Of a stretch of DNA of 64,000 bases, positions 1 to 11,544 are shown piece by piece (positions within the stretch are counted from its first letter, which is position 1; every line of letters starts with the position of its first letter). Below the pieces are notes generated by a model, which saw only the letters and a program-made list of their open reading frames with translations, was not told the origin of the DNA and made no database searches. This stretch comes from Pyropia yezoensis. Lineage: Eukaryota; Rhodophyta; Bangiophyceae; Bangiales; Bangiaceae. The stretch lies in the NCBI GenBank assembly GCA_009829735.1, contig CM020619.1, positions 29,786,063-29,850,062 on the forward strand. Direction: 5' to 3'. Position numbers and translations under genes: made by a program.

Positions 1-330
1 CATGCATTGAGTGAAAGGAAAGAACCATAATTAAAGATAGATTAATCTGTTGGCGCTTTCCCGTTTTTATGCGTTTTATCTACATATTGGGAGAGCCCCC
101 CTCGCCCCCCCACCCTTTGCCCCACTGCTCGCTGCTCTGTTCACTATCTCCTTCTGTACCCCAACCACGTCACTTCAGCACCACCTTGGGCGGTAGGAAG
201 GTCAGCAACGAGAGTGCGACGAGAGATCAGGTGTAAATCACGGTGCCCGAGCGACCAAGAGAGGGGCGCGCTCCACGGTGTCGCAGCAGCAAGGTCAAGC
301 CAAGTCCGGCAATAACGCAGATTAATCAAT
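1..330 (+). repeat. Dispersed repeat family A, partial copy 1
   Basis: This stretch matches 5660-6450 in direct orientation. Both begin with a near-identical block around GTTGGCGCTTTCCC (about 50 and 5677) followed by a C-rich tract. Both end with a conserved block containing AAGGTCAGCAACGAGA, GCGC(A/G)CTCCACGG and AGGTCA(A/G)GCCAAGTCC. The middle part found in the second copy is missing here. No complete gene is carried. It is likely an internally deleted non-autonomous transposon; the class is unknown. Confidence 0.6.
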
Positions 331-3049
331 AAACCGGTATTGAATTCGAAAATGTTAAGAAGTAATTATATCTGGGATGTGAACATCCTTTTTCAAACAT
401 AGTTTTCACGGCCGCAGGGACTCTCTTGATTGCAGAGAAGCACGGTGATTATATAATATGACTTAAATCATCTTGATTTTAGTGATTTCAATAATGAAAA
501 TTAAGGGAGCTCACATTGGACGCACATGGACTATGACGGCAAATAGAATCCAAATGTGATCGTCTATCGGCTAAAAGTTTTGCACTTTCGGGAGCCCTTC
601 AGGACGTGAACAGACGGTTACCAAAAGACTTGTGGCAGCATGCTGCGGTGGGCGACGACGGCGGCTGCCGTCTGCAGGCATTAGTAACTCCGGTGCTTGC
701 ATGCGCACACCTTCGCACGCAATGCGCGCCCAAGCGCTGATCTGCACCTGTATTCACGGGTAACCTTGTCTGTGTTCCCCGCAAGTGCGGTCCTGTGTGG
801 TACGTACCCTGCCGTGCCAGTGGGACTTCGCACATCGCCCATCGGCCTCGGGTGTTCGAACCCGGTAGCACCATGTCTTCCCACAGAACGGAGCTGCTCC
901 AAGGTGCTTCACGACGTCTGCGCCCAGGCAGTCCTGCCCTGCTTCACAACTTGTCCCAGCCACAAGCCCGTTTCTGTTCCCCGCCTGCTCGGCGAATATC
1001 AGGTGAGCTCTGGTCAGCTGCGTCGAGTTACGGTGAGGCAATAATATCACCTTGTTGCTGTAAAATCGGGGCTTTACGAATTAAATAATAAAATTCGCCT
1101 AACACGATTCAAAAATCAACAATTAAGTGCGCATAGAAATGTAAGGCACAGAATAGACGGACGTAGTCTGCACACCGCTCAATCAGAACATGGCATACAC
1201 TGGGAGAGAAAAGAAAGCAGGCGCGTTCTGCCATGAGCATCGTGCTCGTACCAGTGCGCCTCTAGTACGGGACCACTTGCGACCGACCGACGCGGCATCT
1301 CAAATGGTGACTGGCGCCACCTGTGCTATCAGTGTTGGACACAGAACACCAGGGAGCCTCGTAGTGGGTGCACATAGACAACCAGTGTGCGTGCATTTTG
1401 GCGAAGGAGATGGGTCGGTGAAGAGGAGATGCGCCCATCTTGTCCACGATGTCTGGTAGCAGCCAGGTAGCAGAGCGAGTTTCGAATACACGGCAAAAAG
1501 CTCCAACACGGCATTGTACGGGCAAATGCGCCATGTCGCCTCTTAACTGGGTGTGTGCATACTGTAGCATATTCGCCGTTCATACCGAATTCCGGTATTA
1601 CGGGCTTGTAGCCCTCCTGACTGCTGGCCCCAACCTGGTTGGTTTGGGACCACTTGTGGCCCGCCCTTTGAAGGACTATTTGTGTTTTGTATTGTTTATT
1701 CGTCCTTGCTGTGGAGGGATCTTTCGTATTGTTTGCAATGCTCGTATCGATCGGCCTTTCGGCCTCCACTCGGTCGCTCGACCCGCATCATGTTTCGCCG
1801 TTTTCTTCGACGTGGGGGCTCGCCGCGGCCGTCGGGCTGGCTTGCTCCCCATCGAACGTCCGGGCGATAAAGGACTGTCTTCTTTGCCTTAACGGAAATA
1901 GCGGTCGCTTTCCGCTCTTGCGGCCGGTCGGTCCCATTTCCTCTTTATTGATCAACGCATATTCCACACATACGACAGCAGGTGGCTGCCTCGCTACGTA
2001 ACTTCTCCTGACTCCCAATTTTGCGCCGTCAGCCGTGTGCCCGTTTCAAGTGCCTCCGCGCCGCGTTGTCGCGGCCAGTTCACACCAGGGTTGGCAACAA
2101 TATCACGTATACATTGTATGACAGCAGGTTAATTCAGCAGAAATTTATCTAAAGATACATAGATGACTGAAAGAGCAGAAGAGCTATTGGATTATTCTAT
2201 CGTATACGAGAGTGTACAATTGCTGCCCTATCTACTGCTGCCATCAATCTTCGCAATTATACATTCATGGGGAGTTGCTTTTGCAGGAGTGAAGTCGGCA
2301 AGCGTGGCCTGGCGTGCAGTGTCCGGCGGGTGGGTGTGGAGTGATCGAGAGACTGCAGGTTCTACCACCACCTGGTACGTCCTCGCTTCGGGCTCTCCTC
2401 TCTTGCTACCCACCCTCTCCCCCATCCCCGATTCCCTACTGGACAGCCCTCCGCCTCCTCCACCTCCGCGGACAGCCTTTCTCGTGCGCTTGCGTGCAGG
2501 AACGACATAAGTGGCGGCAGCAGCGAGGGAGCTTGTTGACCCCGTTCCCTGGAGCTCAGCTCCGACTTAATATTGCGCGCCTTTGGTCTTTTGACGCTGC
2601 TTGAGGCCGCCCTTCCAGCAGACAGACACCACTCGGGCCAGCTGACGTGTGGTCTTCTCCTCCATAAATAGGCGGTGCCGCTCCGTTCACGCATAGCTCT
2701 CCACAATACATGAACACACACGCTCACGAACGTCACTCCCCTGCCTTCAACGCCCACTCTTCCCGCCTGCGGCGTGGTATAGTCAACACTGTTCGTGCTC
2801 ACCTCGTCGAGTAATTTGGCAGACATGCCGTGATTGTTTCCAGTTGTGAAAGAGCAGTTGTTGTGACCAAACATGTTAAACAAGTTCGAATATGTCAATG
2901 TTCGGTCAATAACTGTCGCTGTGGGTCTGACCGTCCTGATGGTTCATTTAAAACTCAGTGGATTCTGTAAAAGGTTAATTATCAGCTCCTCATCCCTGCT
3001 AATGCTGCTATATGTGCGGCGGCTTACTTTAGAAGTCTCATTTTTCTTT
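331..3049. other. Gene-poor AT-richer region
   Basis: I see only short overlapping frames of poor composition and no recognisable protein, RNA gene or splice structure. A T-arm-like GTTCGAAC block lies near 850 but has no cloverleaf around it. The 1680-1990 part is relatively pyrimidine-rich and could be decayed transposon sequence. Confidence 0.5.
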
Positions 3050-3500
3050 AGAAGCCCGACCAGAGACACGGGCCCCGGAAGATTGTCAGCTCTATAGCAC
3101 TCGGGACCAGAGTAGCCTCCATCACCAGCGAAGCGAATACCTCTTGCAATACGATCTGGTCTCTGTGGGGAAGTTAGACACCCTCGCTCGACAGAAAACT
3201 CCAGTACTGGGAGCGGCACAAAGCTAGGCGTCCAATCAAAAGCGCCGTGGCCCCAGCTGGCGAACCAATTTGTACACGGATGCGTAAGGCGCTCACGCCA
3301 GTACCGTGGATTCACCCACTGTCCTTGGAAGTAGCCCTCCTGAACCCTATAGTACTGGACACTTTTCTCATGTCCGTTGGAAGGTACCTGACAAGTTTTT
3401 TTTCCACAGAAACGGCAGTGAGAGACAGCCAAGTCGAGGAGGTGGAGAACAAACAGCATGAGCAGAAAGAGCTCGTCGAGCTGCACCGACTGTTATGAGA
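3050..3500 (+). repeat. Repeat family B, copy 1 (inverted partner at 5060-5510)
   Basis: About 450 bp here can be aligned by eye with the reverse complement of 5060-5510. Shared blocks include CAATCAAAAGC, CCCCAGCTGGCG, GGGGAAGTTAGACACCCTCGC and CAGAAAACTCCAGTA. On the plus strand both copies end in a short frame closing with ELHRLL then stop. On the minus strand copy 1 is open for 180 codons (3486-2944) with a CRFCGKKTC cluster, while copy 2 has stops in that frame. Probably the two copies or the two arms of a decayed DNA transposon; coding strand undecided. Confidence 0.65.
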
Positions 3501-5059
3501 AAATGAGAAACTTGGTTGTGCAAGAAAATGAGTCTTCTATAATAAACCGCCACAAGTAGTGCTGCTATCGAAAATATTTCCGCAGAAACATCCCCTCAAA
3601 GTCGATTTTGCACACTTTCGAAGTAGAAGCAAGCTTTTTGAGTGTAGGAAGCATGTATTATTACAGTTCCCTGAATTTTTTCTCATGGCGACAACAGCAA
3701 CAGCGCCACGACAAGCCATGAGCCAATCGCGTGCTGGTAGCTGAGAGCCGACCAATAGCGTGCTGTGGCACTGTGATCTTGAGAAGGGCGATGATTGGCT
3801 GCAGTTACAGCGGATTTCTTTCCGAAAGCTGGTTGCTCAGAACACTGTTGTTATCTCGGGCGGTCTCGACCGCTTTCCCTCTATCTCGGTGGAATCCACT
3901 CAACAAAAGTGAGAGAGGTCGCAACTCGGCCTATTCCCTCGTCGATGCGGCCAGAAATCTCGCGAAAAGCTGTGATCGCACTGTTTGCACAGCAACGCGT
4001 AACAGTCATTGGTCAGAGGTGTGTCATCTGAGGCATGCCATTGATCTGTTCTGGTTGTTTTCCCCATGAGACATTATCCAGGGCACCTCAAAATGTATAT
4101 CAGTAGCACCGTCGCCAGTTTTGCCACGGCGCCCGTGGGCCTCTTACTTTGCTGATTAGCGAAGCGCCTGATCGGACTGGGCGTCGCCGATTATGGGTGG
4201 GTGGCTCACAGGTGCCCTCCCGGTTTAATACGTGACCTTATTCTGGACGTTTTTTAGTCATCTCTGGATTTCGGTCCCGCAGCTTTTAAGGTCTCTCAGC
4301 TGCACAACTGGCATCGTCGTCCTGTCGTTGGTGGAAGATGTTCCGCACCAAGTCGGTGCTTTGATTGGCGGATGAATTGGCCACAGCCACTATTCGCATT
4401 GAATCGGCGACATAACCGCAATGACCAGTACCTTTTGGGAAGCAATCTTAAGCATAGGCATCTATCTGCCCGGCCCGGAAGACACAAATGAGCCCTTCTG
4501 CGGGGTTTAAAGTAGAATGGTCGAGCAGACGCTTCACCATATTATCATTTCCACCCGCCTACAGTCGCTTTCGTAGAATAATATCTGGAGAGGTCGGCGC
4601 GTCGTGGCAAGCTCAGCTCGGGTATCAGTGTCGAGTCCTGTCTGAAGACGCCTGGAAGGCCTGCGGCAAGGCCGAGAATAACACTTTTTTTTCTAGTGGG
4701 CCGTTGCGACGCAATGGCGGGTTTCACTGCGCTTCATCATAGGAGCCCTTCGCCACTTGTGTGCGACCACCACAGATCATTGAATTGCAGCGTGATGTGA
4801 TACAGGATCAAGCTGCGCCGCTGTCTTTGTGAGCACGTTTGGACGAGGTGAAGAGACCTGTAGAGCCCAGAGGTCCTTCAGAGCCCGTCGTACGAACCCC
4901 GGAACAACAAAAAACGTCTTCCACGGCAGAATACTCGAACACAATCGGTACCACCTGCACAGAGGCAAATGCTGCGCAACGGATTGAGAGGTAGCGATGA
5001 TTCGTGGCGGGTTAACAAGGAAGACTCAGTTTTTGACGCAACCAAGTTTCTATTTATCT
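3501..5059. other. Spacer between family B arms
   Basis: No gene is recognised. CCAAT-type pentamers cluster at 3720-3800 (CCAATCGCG, CCAATAGCG and ATTGG), as a promoter might show, but no coding region follows. Short frames here have poor composition. Confidence 0.45.
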
Positions 5060-5510
5060 TATAAAAGTCGATGCAGCTCGTGGAGCTCGTTCTGACAATG
5101 CTCTTTCTTCTCCGCCTCCTCTTCTTGGCTGTTTCTCATTGCCGTTTTTGTGGAGAAAATAATGTCACGCACGTGCAAACGGACATGAGGAAAGTTTCGA
5201 GGGCTAGAGGGTCCTGGAGGGCTACTTACCAGGGCAATGGGTGAATTCAGTGTACTCGCGTGCGCCGTCAGCGCATCACTCTGCAAATTTGTACGCCAGC
5301 TGGGGCGACGGGGCTTTTGATTGAACACCTTGGATTATGCGGTTCCCAGTAAATACTGGAGTTTTCTGTCTAGCGAGGGTGTCTAACTTCCCCAGAAAGG
5401 CCAGATCGAATCGCCAGCGGTATTCGTTTCTCTGCAGGTGGAGGCTACTCTTGCCTCACGTGCTACGGTTAGAGCTGGCGTTTTTCCAGGTCGCGTGTCT
5501 TTGGTCGGGG
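5060..5510 (-). repeat. Repeat family B, copy 2
   Basis: Inverted partner of 3050-3500, with base substitutions and small indels throughout. The minus-strand frame 5328-5059 (89 codons, ending ELHELHRLL) corresponds to the plus-strand frame ending ELVELHRLL in copy 1. The opposite strand retains SHCRFCG but is then broken by stops. Confidence 0.65.
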
Positions 5511-5659
5511 TCTGGACAAGAAAGATTCTTCTACGTAAGCCGCCTCATTTTTTCCCGAAACAGCATCGCTACGTTCGCGAAACCTGCCCGAGTGATCTGC
5601 ATCATCGTTGGCACCAATAAAAGTCTATATATTAACTTAATACGATTTACCAGATATAA

Positions 5660-6450
5660 ATTATAGTTTAATCAGTTGGCGCTTTCCCATTTTTAATATG
5701 TTTTTTTAAAAACTAAATGATGGGTGGCCCCCCTCCCCCCCTTTTCCTCTCTCCCCACTGCCCATTGTCTTCTGCCCCCCCGGCGCGATCTGGGCGCGCC
5801 TGTCGGGGCCGAATGCCGTTCGACATCAAATTGGCGGCTTCTGATCTCACCCGAACGGGGGTTACATCATGACCCATTCCCTATCACGCCGGGAGTTGAG
5901 CCATTGACAACTGTGTCACCAAAGTACTCCCGCCGCGTAAGGCATGGACGTGACAGGCAGTCATATTCCAGTCGTTGCGGTCTCAGGCTATGCGGATCGT
6001 ATGCTCCTCGCCGTCTCTCTTGCCACTGCGCAGTAGCGGCCAAAACTGCTGCGTGTCGAAAGTATGGACCTTCTGTCAGCGTGGCTGATTTATTCTTTCA
6101 AATGATGTGCATGAGAACTGTACTCGAGGAAAGAAAAACCCTGGTCGCTCCCGCTATGCACTGTGTCATGCGGGGCACGTGATTATGGACCTTCTCAGGT
6201 GACTAGCTATATGTAGAATACCTACAGTGCCGTGACTGCTACAGCCATTGGCTCTGTTGCCTTCGCCGCCACGCCGAGGGTCGCAGCCGACCCATCGCCG
6301 CCTACAGCACCGTCCTGGGCGGCAAGAAGGTCAGCAACGAGAAAGCGAGGAGCGAGCAGGTGTAGAGTGCAGTTTCTGGGCGACGACGTGAGGGGCGCAC
6401 TCCACGGCGTCGCGGCAGCGAGGTCAGGCCAAGTCCAGAAAAAATTAATA
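5660..6450 (+). repeat. Repeat family A, copy 2 (longest copy)
   Basis: The ends match copy 1 (1-330). The inner part (about 5800-6000) matches the reverse complement of 10250-10460, sharing GAATGCCG, GACATCA, ATTGGC and CGAACGGGGGTTACAT. It contains a 152-codon frame (5724-6182), part of which (SRR..., SYS.RC..RL) resembles the translation of the inverted copy. I do not recognise the protein. It may be the remains of a transposon ORF. Confidence 0.6.
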
Positions 6451-6969
6451 AAGCAAACACTAAGATTGATAGATGGATATATACAATAATCTACATGTCT
6501 GGGAATGTAAAGACCCCGTCTTTTCCATCCATGATCTGCATCACTAAGCGGGTACCAATCGGTTTGGATATGGCATCAGGGCGACTCGCCTGTGATGCAC
6601 ACGTTCTTGTTGCAGGAAACGAGCTATATCCAATGCTTTCGAAAGCTTGTGACGTGAGCTACATGGCGAGAGTACAAATGAATGGACAAGACTTCAGCAA
6701 TTTATGTGTCTATCGGCAAAGCTAAAACCCAGACCCATCCTGCTACTTTCTTTCGTGATAGCTCAGGGCATGTCTATCGGGCTGAGCCATATTCTGACCT
6801 TCCCCAGACCTGCGTGGGGCATTGCAGTCCACTCAATTTTGAAACGTGGTGAAGACCCGGGATTGTCGTGCGCTCAGTGGCAAGAGTGGCATGGGGTTCT
6901 GCGCGATTAAACCTGCGTCCCTCAGTTCCGAAGGGAAGTTGTGTCACCATCAGGGCTGTGTAAGGGTAT
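6451..6969. other. Gene-poor stretch
   Basis: Nothing recognisable. A block at 6766-6790 (GGGCATGTCTATCGG) is similar to the reverse complement of 12415-12441, suggesting scattered pieces of one repeat family on both sides of this region. Confidence 0.4.
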
Positions 6970-8300
6970 TGGACCAAGGGTACCACTAGTGTACGATATG
7001 AAGTGTATCAGCGATACACTTGGCGAAATCAGGAATTCTTCATATATATCCACTCTTGCAAGTGTATTGCGTATTCAAGTGTATATGTGACACACTTGGC
7101 ACCGGACTTCAAGGGTATCCCAAGGTATGGAGCAAGTAGCCCCAGCTGTTTTAAATCTGCCAGTCATAACGTGCCATGCGGTCGCAGGCCTTCCAGGCCC
7201 TGCTGACAGACACGGCCGCGACAGGTGACGAGACCGCCAGGCAACCCCGTGGCGACCCAGTGGCCGCTGGACACGATTCGTGGCGGGTGGTACCACGAAC
7301 GCCTGTTCAGCAGGCTGCATCTAGGCTTGTGCTGCACGCCCCTTTTTCGGGGGCTTGCAGGCGTGACACGCCCTAAACACACCTTGAGCACGCCCTCAAA
7401 AGTTCATCCCGCCCTGCACGCACCAAGAAATTAACACAGTTTTACCAGACGAGTGCAAATTGTGAAGAAGCTCTGCCACCATGGACGGTTGCTTCAGGTA
7501 GTTGCTTGGGTCGCGCCGGACTCTTTCTGTCAGAATCGGGCACACTGGCTGCAGTCACTCGTGGCGGCGCCCGTGGAGCACACATGCCTGCTCTGGCCCC
7601 CACTGCGCCATGAAAGCGAGAAAGCAGACAGCCACGTCCCGCGCGACTGCCTCGAAGGCCTCACGTCAAGCACGGCATGTGCGTGAGCTGGGCGCAGGCA
7701 ATCCCAGACTGGATGCACGTAGCATTGCTCCCGCCCGGTATACAGAACTGGATGGCCTCTGTGGCTGGGCCCTTGACAACCATTTAATTAGGGCTTCATT
7801 GCGCAATGCGAAGTATCAGAACGTATGCAAGCCTATTGAAAGTAAATACGATCCCGCCCTAGTGCACGCCCCGAAATCTCGGGCGTGCAGGCGTGACACG
7901 CTCTAAAACACATCTAATCCCGCCAGGGGCGTGCAGCTTAGTGCCCGCCCTGGGCGTGCAGCACAAGCCTAGTCGCATCACACCCAGGCAGCGTCGCCAT
8001 TGACAGGCGATCGAATAGCACCCGCTCGTCACCCAGCCATCAGAGACGACGTTATGGGTTCAAAAAGAGCGTCACACAGCGACCGAACGTCAGCGACTGC
8101 GTGTCTACAGAAGACTTTTGATACACTTGTCCGTCACAATTTGCTACCACACATGCCAATGAGGGGCACGTGCGTATACCCTTGATATATACATTCACAC
8201 ATGCCTCACAGCCGAATACACCTGACCGAGCCACAGGCCACTGTCAGATAGATACTCTGACCCACTTGTGGTGTCCCATACAGTAAGTACCCTTGGCCAA
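6970..8300. repeat. Nested fold-back (palindromic) element
   Basis: The outer ends carry CCAAGGGTAC in inverted orientation (about 6976 and the complement near 8290), each near AAGTGTAT/ATACACTT words. Inside, CTAGGCTTGTGCTGCACGCCC at 7318 is repeated inverted near 7947-7967. TGCAGGCGTGACACGC(C/T)CT occurs at about 7350 and again at about 7886 in direct orientation. The arms are divergent and no transposase is visible. Likely a non-autonomous fold-back or MITE-type element, perhaps two nested insertions. Confidence 0.5.
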
Positions 8301-8380
8301 ATCCCGTACCCTTGCACCTGTTCACCATCGCTCACTCCTCAGATGGGGGCACGTGATTGGCTTGGCTATTCCTCGAGGAA

Positions 8381-8458
8381 GGATATCTCTGAGCTATCCT
8401 CTGAGCTATCTCTCAACATCATAGAGTTTAAACAACCAGGTCGGGGTAACCGTTCGTG
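8381..8458 (+). repeat. Inverted repeat, left arm (partner 12321-12400)
   Basis: Contains GAGCTAT words, then AGAGTTTAAACAACC and AACCGTTCGTGGG. The reverse complement of 12321-12400 shows the same order (AGAGTTTAAACAACCCGT, GTGGGAAGAAAACCGTTAA). The two arms bracket about 4 kb that includes the Harbinger-like transposase relic, so they may be its termini; this link is inferred. Confidence 0.5.
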
Positions 8459-9025
8459 GGTATTTTGTGGGAACGCCTTACGTTAAAATATTTTTAACGT
8501 CGAGCGCTGTCGTGTCTGCAGACACGCCTCTGCGCTTCACCCATCGTCGACTGGCGCTCTTGCACGGCGATTGCACCGCGAACTGTACGCTACACGTCGG
8601 CGCCGCGCCTTCTACTGTTTGACTAAGGAGACGGGGTCCTGGACAACGTCCGTCGCTGTGGCGAAGGCGACGGTGAGGAGCACAAGGGCGGCCCAGCCCG
8701 TGATCCCAACGCAGTGCTGCTTAAAGGGTGTTAACGAAATCGTTGCTGCGGATCGTTTTTTCTTGTTTTTTCTTGCTCAGTCCCCTCGGCGCAGACGTCA
8801 GAACGAGATAGTCAATCTGTGCAGAACAACAGAACTCTTGCCAAAAAGCCGTTGTCCCCGCGCGAGAGAAACAATCTCCGACGGTTTGTCACCCAATGAA
8901 ATCATGAAGGGTCCTTGCACATAACGAACACGTACCGCAATAGACATCACACGGAGCCTCAGAGAGTAGATTTAACAGAGAAAGTGCCACTTATCTTTGG
9001 ACGAGTTACAGTGTGTTGGGCATAG
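8459..9025. other. Stretch without a recognisable gene
   Basis: No supported gene. A 117-codon frame at 8571-8924 has no recognisable motif. It lies inside the interval bracketed by the inverted arms at 8.4 and 12.3 kb. Confidence 0.4.
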
Positions 9026-9270
9026 TTGGGCTGCATCCTGGGACTCTCTCAGCTTGATTGCGTCCCGCGTAGTTGGCAGGACCCATGTCACCAACTCGCG
9101 TTTCGCACTGTGCGCTCTCCACAAAGAACAACCTTGCCGACGCTTCTCCTCAAAGACCAAAAAATACACTCTCCTTTCCTAAGCACCCACCATGCACACG
9201 TACCCTTTGCAAAACCCTCCCCCTTCCCCGCCGAATTCCACCCATCTCCCGGACTAGCGACCCGCCCTAA

Positions 9271-9720
9271 AGTGCAGTCGGCTGCACTGCCCCCAAGTTC
9301 GACTCATCTGCGCCCACTACCCCTAGCCAGAGCTGTACGAGGTGTGAGAAGGAATGGTATTGCTGCCACCGGACCTCATCCCGGTCGTCCCTCTCCCTCG
9401 TCTGCAACAGTTGTCATGTTGCCCGTCTGGACATTCCTGTCCGGCTGCACGTTCATCGTCCGTGCACTAGTCCCGACGGCCTGCCTTTCCTGTCGGGTTT
9501 CATGTCGCCCAGTGGCACATGTGCGTCCTGGTGCCACGACAGTCGTAGCACTGTCGCCATGCTCCACACCGGGCGGGCTTGGCGTCATAGCCTTACCCTC
9601 GAGTTCACACGAGGCAGCCCCATTGCTGACGGGGACGGCGGCGCAACCTGTAGGGAGAAGCAGAACGGCCCAGATACGTTGCAGACTCTTCCGCCGTCAG
9701 GGCCACGCGGCTACAGCTAG
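9271..9720 (+). pseudogene. Cys/His-rich open frame, possible zinc-binding remnant
   Basis: A 149-codon stop-free frame with no early ATG (the first lies at 9502). It reads SCTRCEKEWYCCH, then CNSCH about ten residues on, then further Cys. The spacing C-x2-C-x5-CCH...C-x2-CH is what a zinc-binding module could show. A longer overlapping frame (9026-9796) in another phase has poor composition. I do not recognise a family. It may be a transposon-encoded fragment or chance. Confidence 0.22.
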
Positions 9721-10249
9721 CTGCTGGTGGCAGATGCTGACGTGCAAGTACCCAACGTATTCAAAGCAAGACTCAGAGAACGGATACAAATTGTAGATGC
9801 CAAGTCATGGTTGGAGACAATAACACTACGCAATCACACTCCGCTTGACCGTCCGCAGACATGAGATCGTGGCAGCCTTTTGCGCAAGCGAGTCAGCAAT
9901 CACTGCTAGAACATCAACAAGCACTACCTTAACCCTGAGATATTGACGAGACTTTTCGCGAATGTGCACTTGGTCATGAGCGTTTGTGCGAACGCTTTTC
10001 TTGTCTACTTGCATAGAATTGCCAAGAGGTATAGTTGCACGACGGCCATGTGCTCAAAGCACATCACAAGAGAGCTCTGATGATGACGCGTCACGTCGTG
10101 TATCGTAAGCACGTGGCTTCCGTGCGGAAGCGTCTCGAACAAGACTTGCAAAAACACAAGCTCATTTCGAGGCCTCCAGCATGCCATACAGAGGGGTTGC
10201 AAGAAGTCGACAACAGATCTGAGCAAGAAATCCGCCGATTCCGTGACCA
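9721..10249. other. Unassigned sequence
   Basis: No supported gene. Short frames on both strands (for example 10005-10250 minus) lack known motifs. The right part runs into the inverted family A fragment. Confidence 0.4.
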
Positions 10250-10460
10250 CGCTTTAAGTCGCACTGCGCAACGATGGGAGTATGACCGGCTGTCACATGT
10301 GCGGCGGGAATGTGGAATTGATGCGGTAGTCACTGCTCCAACTCCTAATTGGATTTGGAATCGGTCACCATGTAACCCCCGTTCGGCCAAAAGCGAATGT
10401 CGGCCAATATGATGTCAATCGGCATTCGGACTCGACCGCGCGTCCGGATCGCACCGGAGG
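10250..10460 (-). repeat. Repeat family A, inverted fragment (copy 3)
   Basis: The reverse complement aligns with 5800-6000: GAATGCCG, GACATCA, ATTGGC, CGAACGGGGGTTACAT, then CCCGCCGCA and CAGTCATA/CGGTCATAC-type blocks. Stops interrupt the frame that would match copy 2. Confidence 0.55.
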
Positions 10461-10490
10461 GCTCAGAGGACCCCGCGTTGCGCTTCGGGC

Positions 10491-11300
10491 GTGCACACAG
10501 GCGCAAGAACATGGTCTTGGGTCCTGTTTTTTTTTATCCCTGGCCCGGAGCGCGGTGGGGATCAATCTGACCAAGTGAGAGCTGTAGTCCATGAGATGCG
10601 GCCAAGAGAGAAATCATTTTCTAATTGGCTACCTATGTGGAATGGACCTTTAGTGGCGCGCCACCTCGCAGGGGAGGGCATACTTGCTTTGGGACCTGTG
10701 CTGCTCCATCTTTTACGCGTGCGGAGGGACGTGCGCCGATTGATGGAGCGTGTACGTCATGTGAGTATGACGATGTTCATCTTTGGTGTCTTTTCCACGG
10801 AGCAGGCTTTGTCCCTTTTTAGGCTCAAGCCGGCCCACGTCGGGCGCGTTGCTGAGTTTCTCCACTTGGAGGACGATGTGTACCCCGGATGGGGCAGCGT
10901 CTCTGGCGTCGAGAGGCTCTGTATTGTCCTTCGACGCCTCTCTTCGCCGGCACGTTGGGTGGATCTGGAGCGGCTTTTCGGGCGCCAGAGCTAGGCCCTG
11001 TGCCCTATCTTTTACCAAACCCTTGAGGCGATGCTGTCACGCTGGGAGGACGCTTTTCGCTCCCGGCGTGGTGACCTGATGGCGGAGCGTGCTGTGATGT
11101 ACGCGCGCTCATCAGATCGGGCTGCGGAAGACGCGGGGGGAGGGGAGGCGCCGCTGCTCCGCCCCTCGCCGGCTCTGGGCGTCGACGGAGCCGGAGGCGG
11201 GGAGGCGCCAGAGCTGATCCCCGGCCGGCAAGGCACAAGAGAGCTGTCGGCAGGGGATGGACGCCCGTGCGCCGCCAAGAGCTGTCTCGGGGGGTGTTAG
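10491..11300 (+). pseudogene. PIF/Harbinger-like DDE transposase, N-terminal relic
   Basis: A single reading frame runs from 10491 to 11300, broken only by TAG at 10992-10994. Around 10800-11060 it carries the pattern common at the start of Harbinger-type transposases: FRLKPAHVGRVAEFLHL, VSGVERLCIVLRRLSSP, RWVDLERLFGRQS. After the stop comes LCPIFYQTLEAMLSRWEDAF, still in frame. In the family this helical region precedes the DDE nuclease (DDE_Tnp_4). Here the catalytic domain is absent, and the tail turns into Gly/Ala/Pro-rich sequence after about 11130. The first ATG-to-family-match stretch (10491-10740) is unassigned. A non-functional relic; family call from motif recognition only. Confidence 0.6.
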
Positions 11301-11544
11301 GAGTGGACAGAGTGGGGGTGCCAGTGCCGCGCTCGTTCAGGGGATGGGAGGGGGAACGGGGCGTAGGAGTTGAGATGCTGCCGTCAGCTGCAATGTCTGC
11401 GGCGCGCCCGACCGGTGACGCCATCGTCGCGGCGTGAACAGACGGCGGCAGGAAGGAGGGAGGCGTGTCCGTGCCGCAGAGGGGCGAGGGTCGCGCGGAG
11501 GAAGCAGCGTTGCAGTCAAGTCGACACCAGCATGCAACACGTGG

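Noticed and set aside
805..875. tRNA-like box A (GTGCCAGTGGGA) and box B (GTGTTCGAACCC) with a terminal ACCA
   Set aside because: The T-arm has an extra base and no acceptor or anticodon stem can be formed; at most a decayed tRNA-derived repeat.
1440..1480. GGTAGCAGAGC resembling a Copia-type primer-binding site
   Set aside because: No LTR pair or Copia coding sequence accompanies it.
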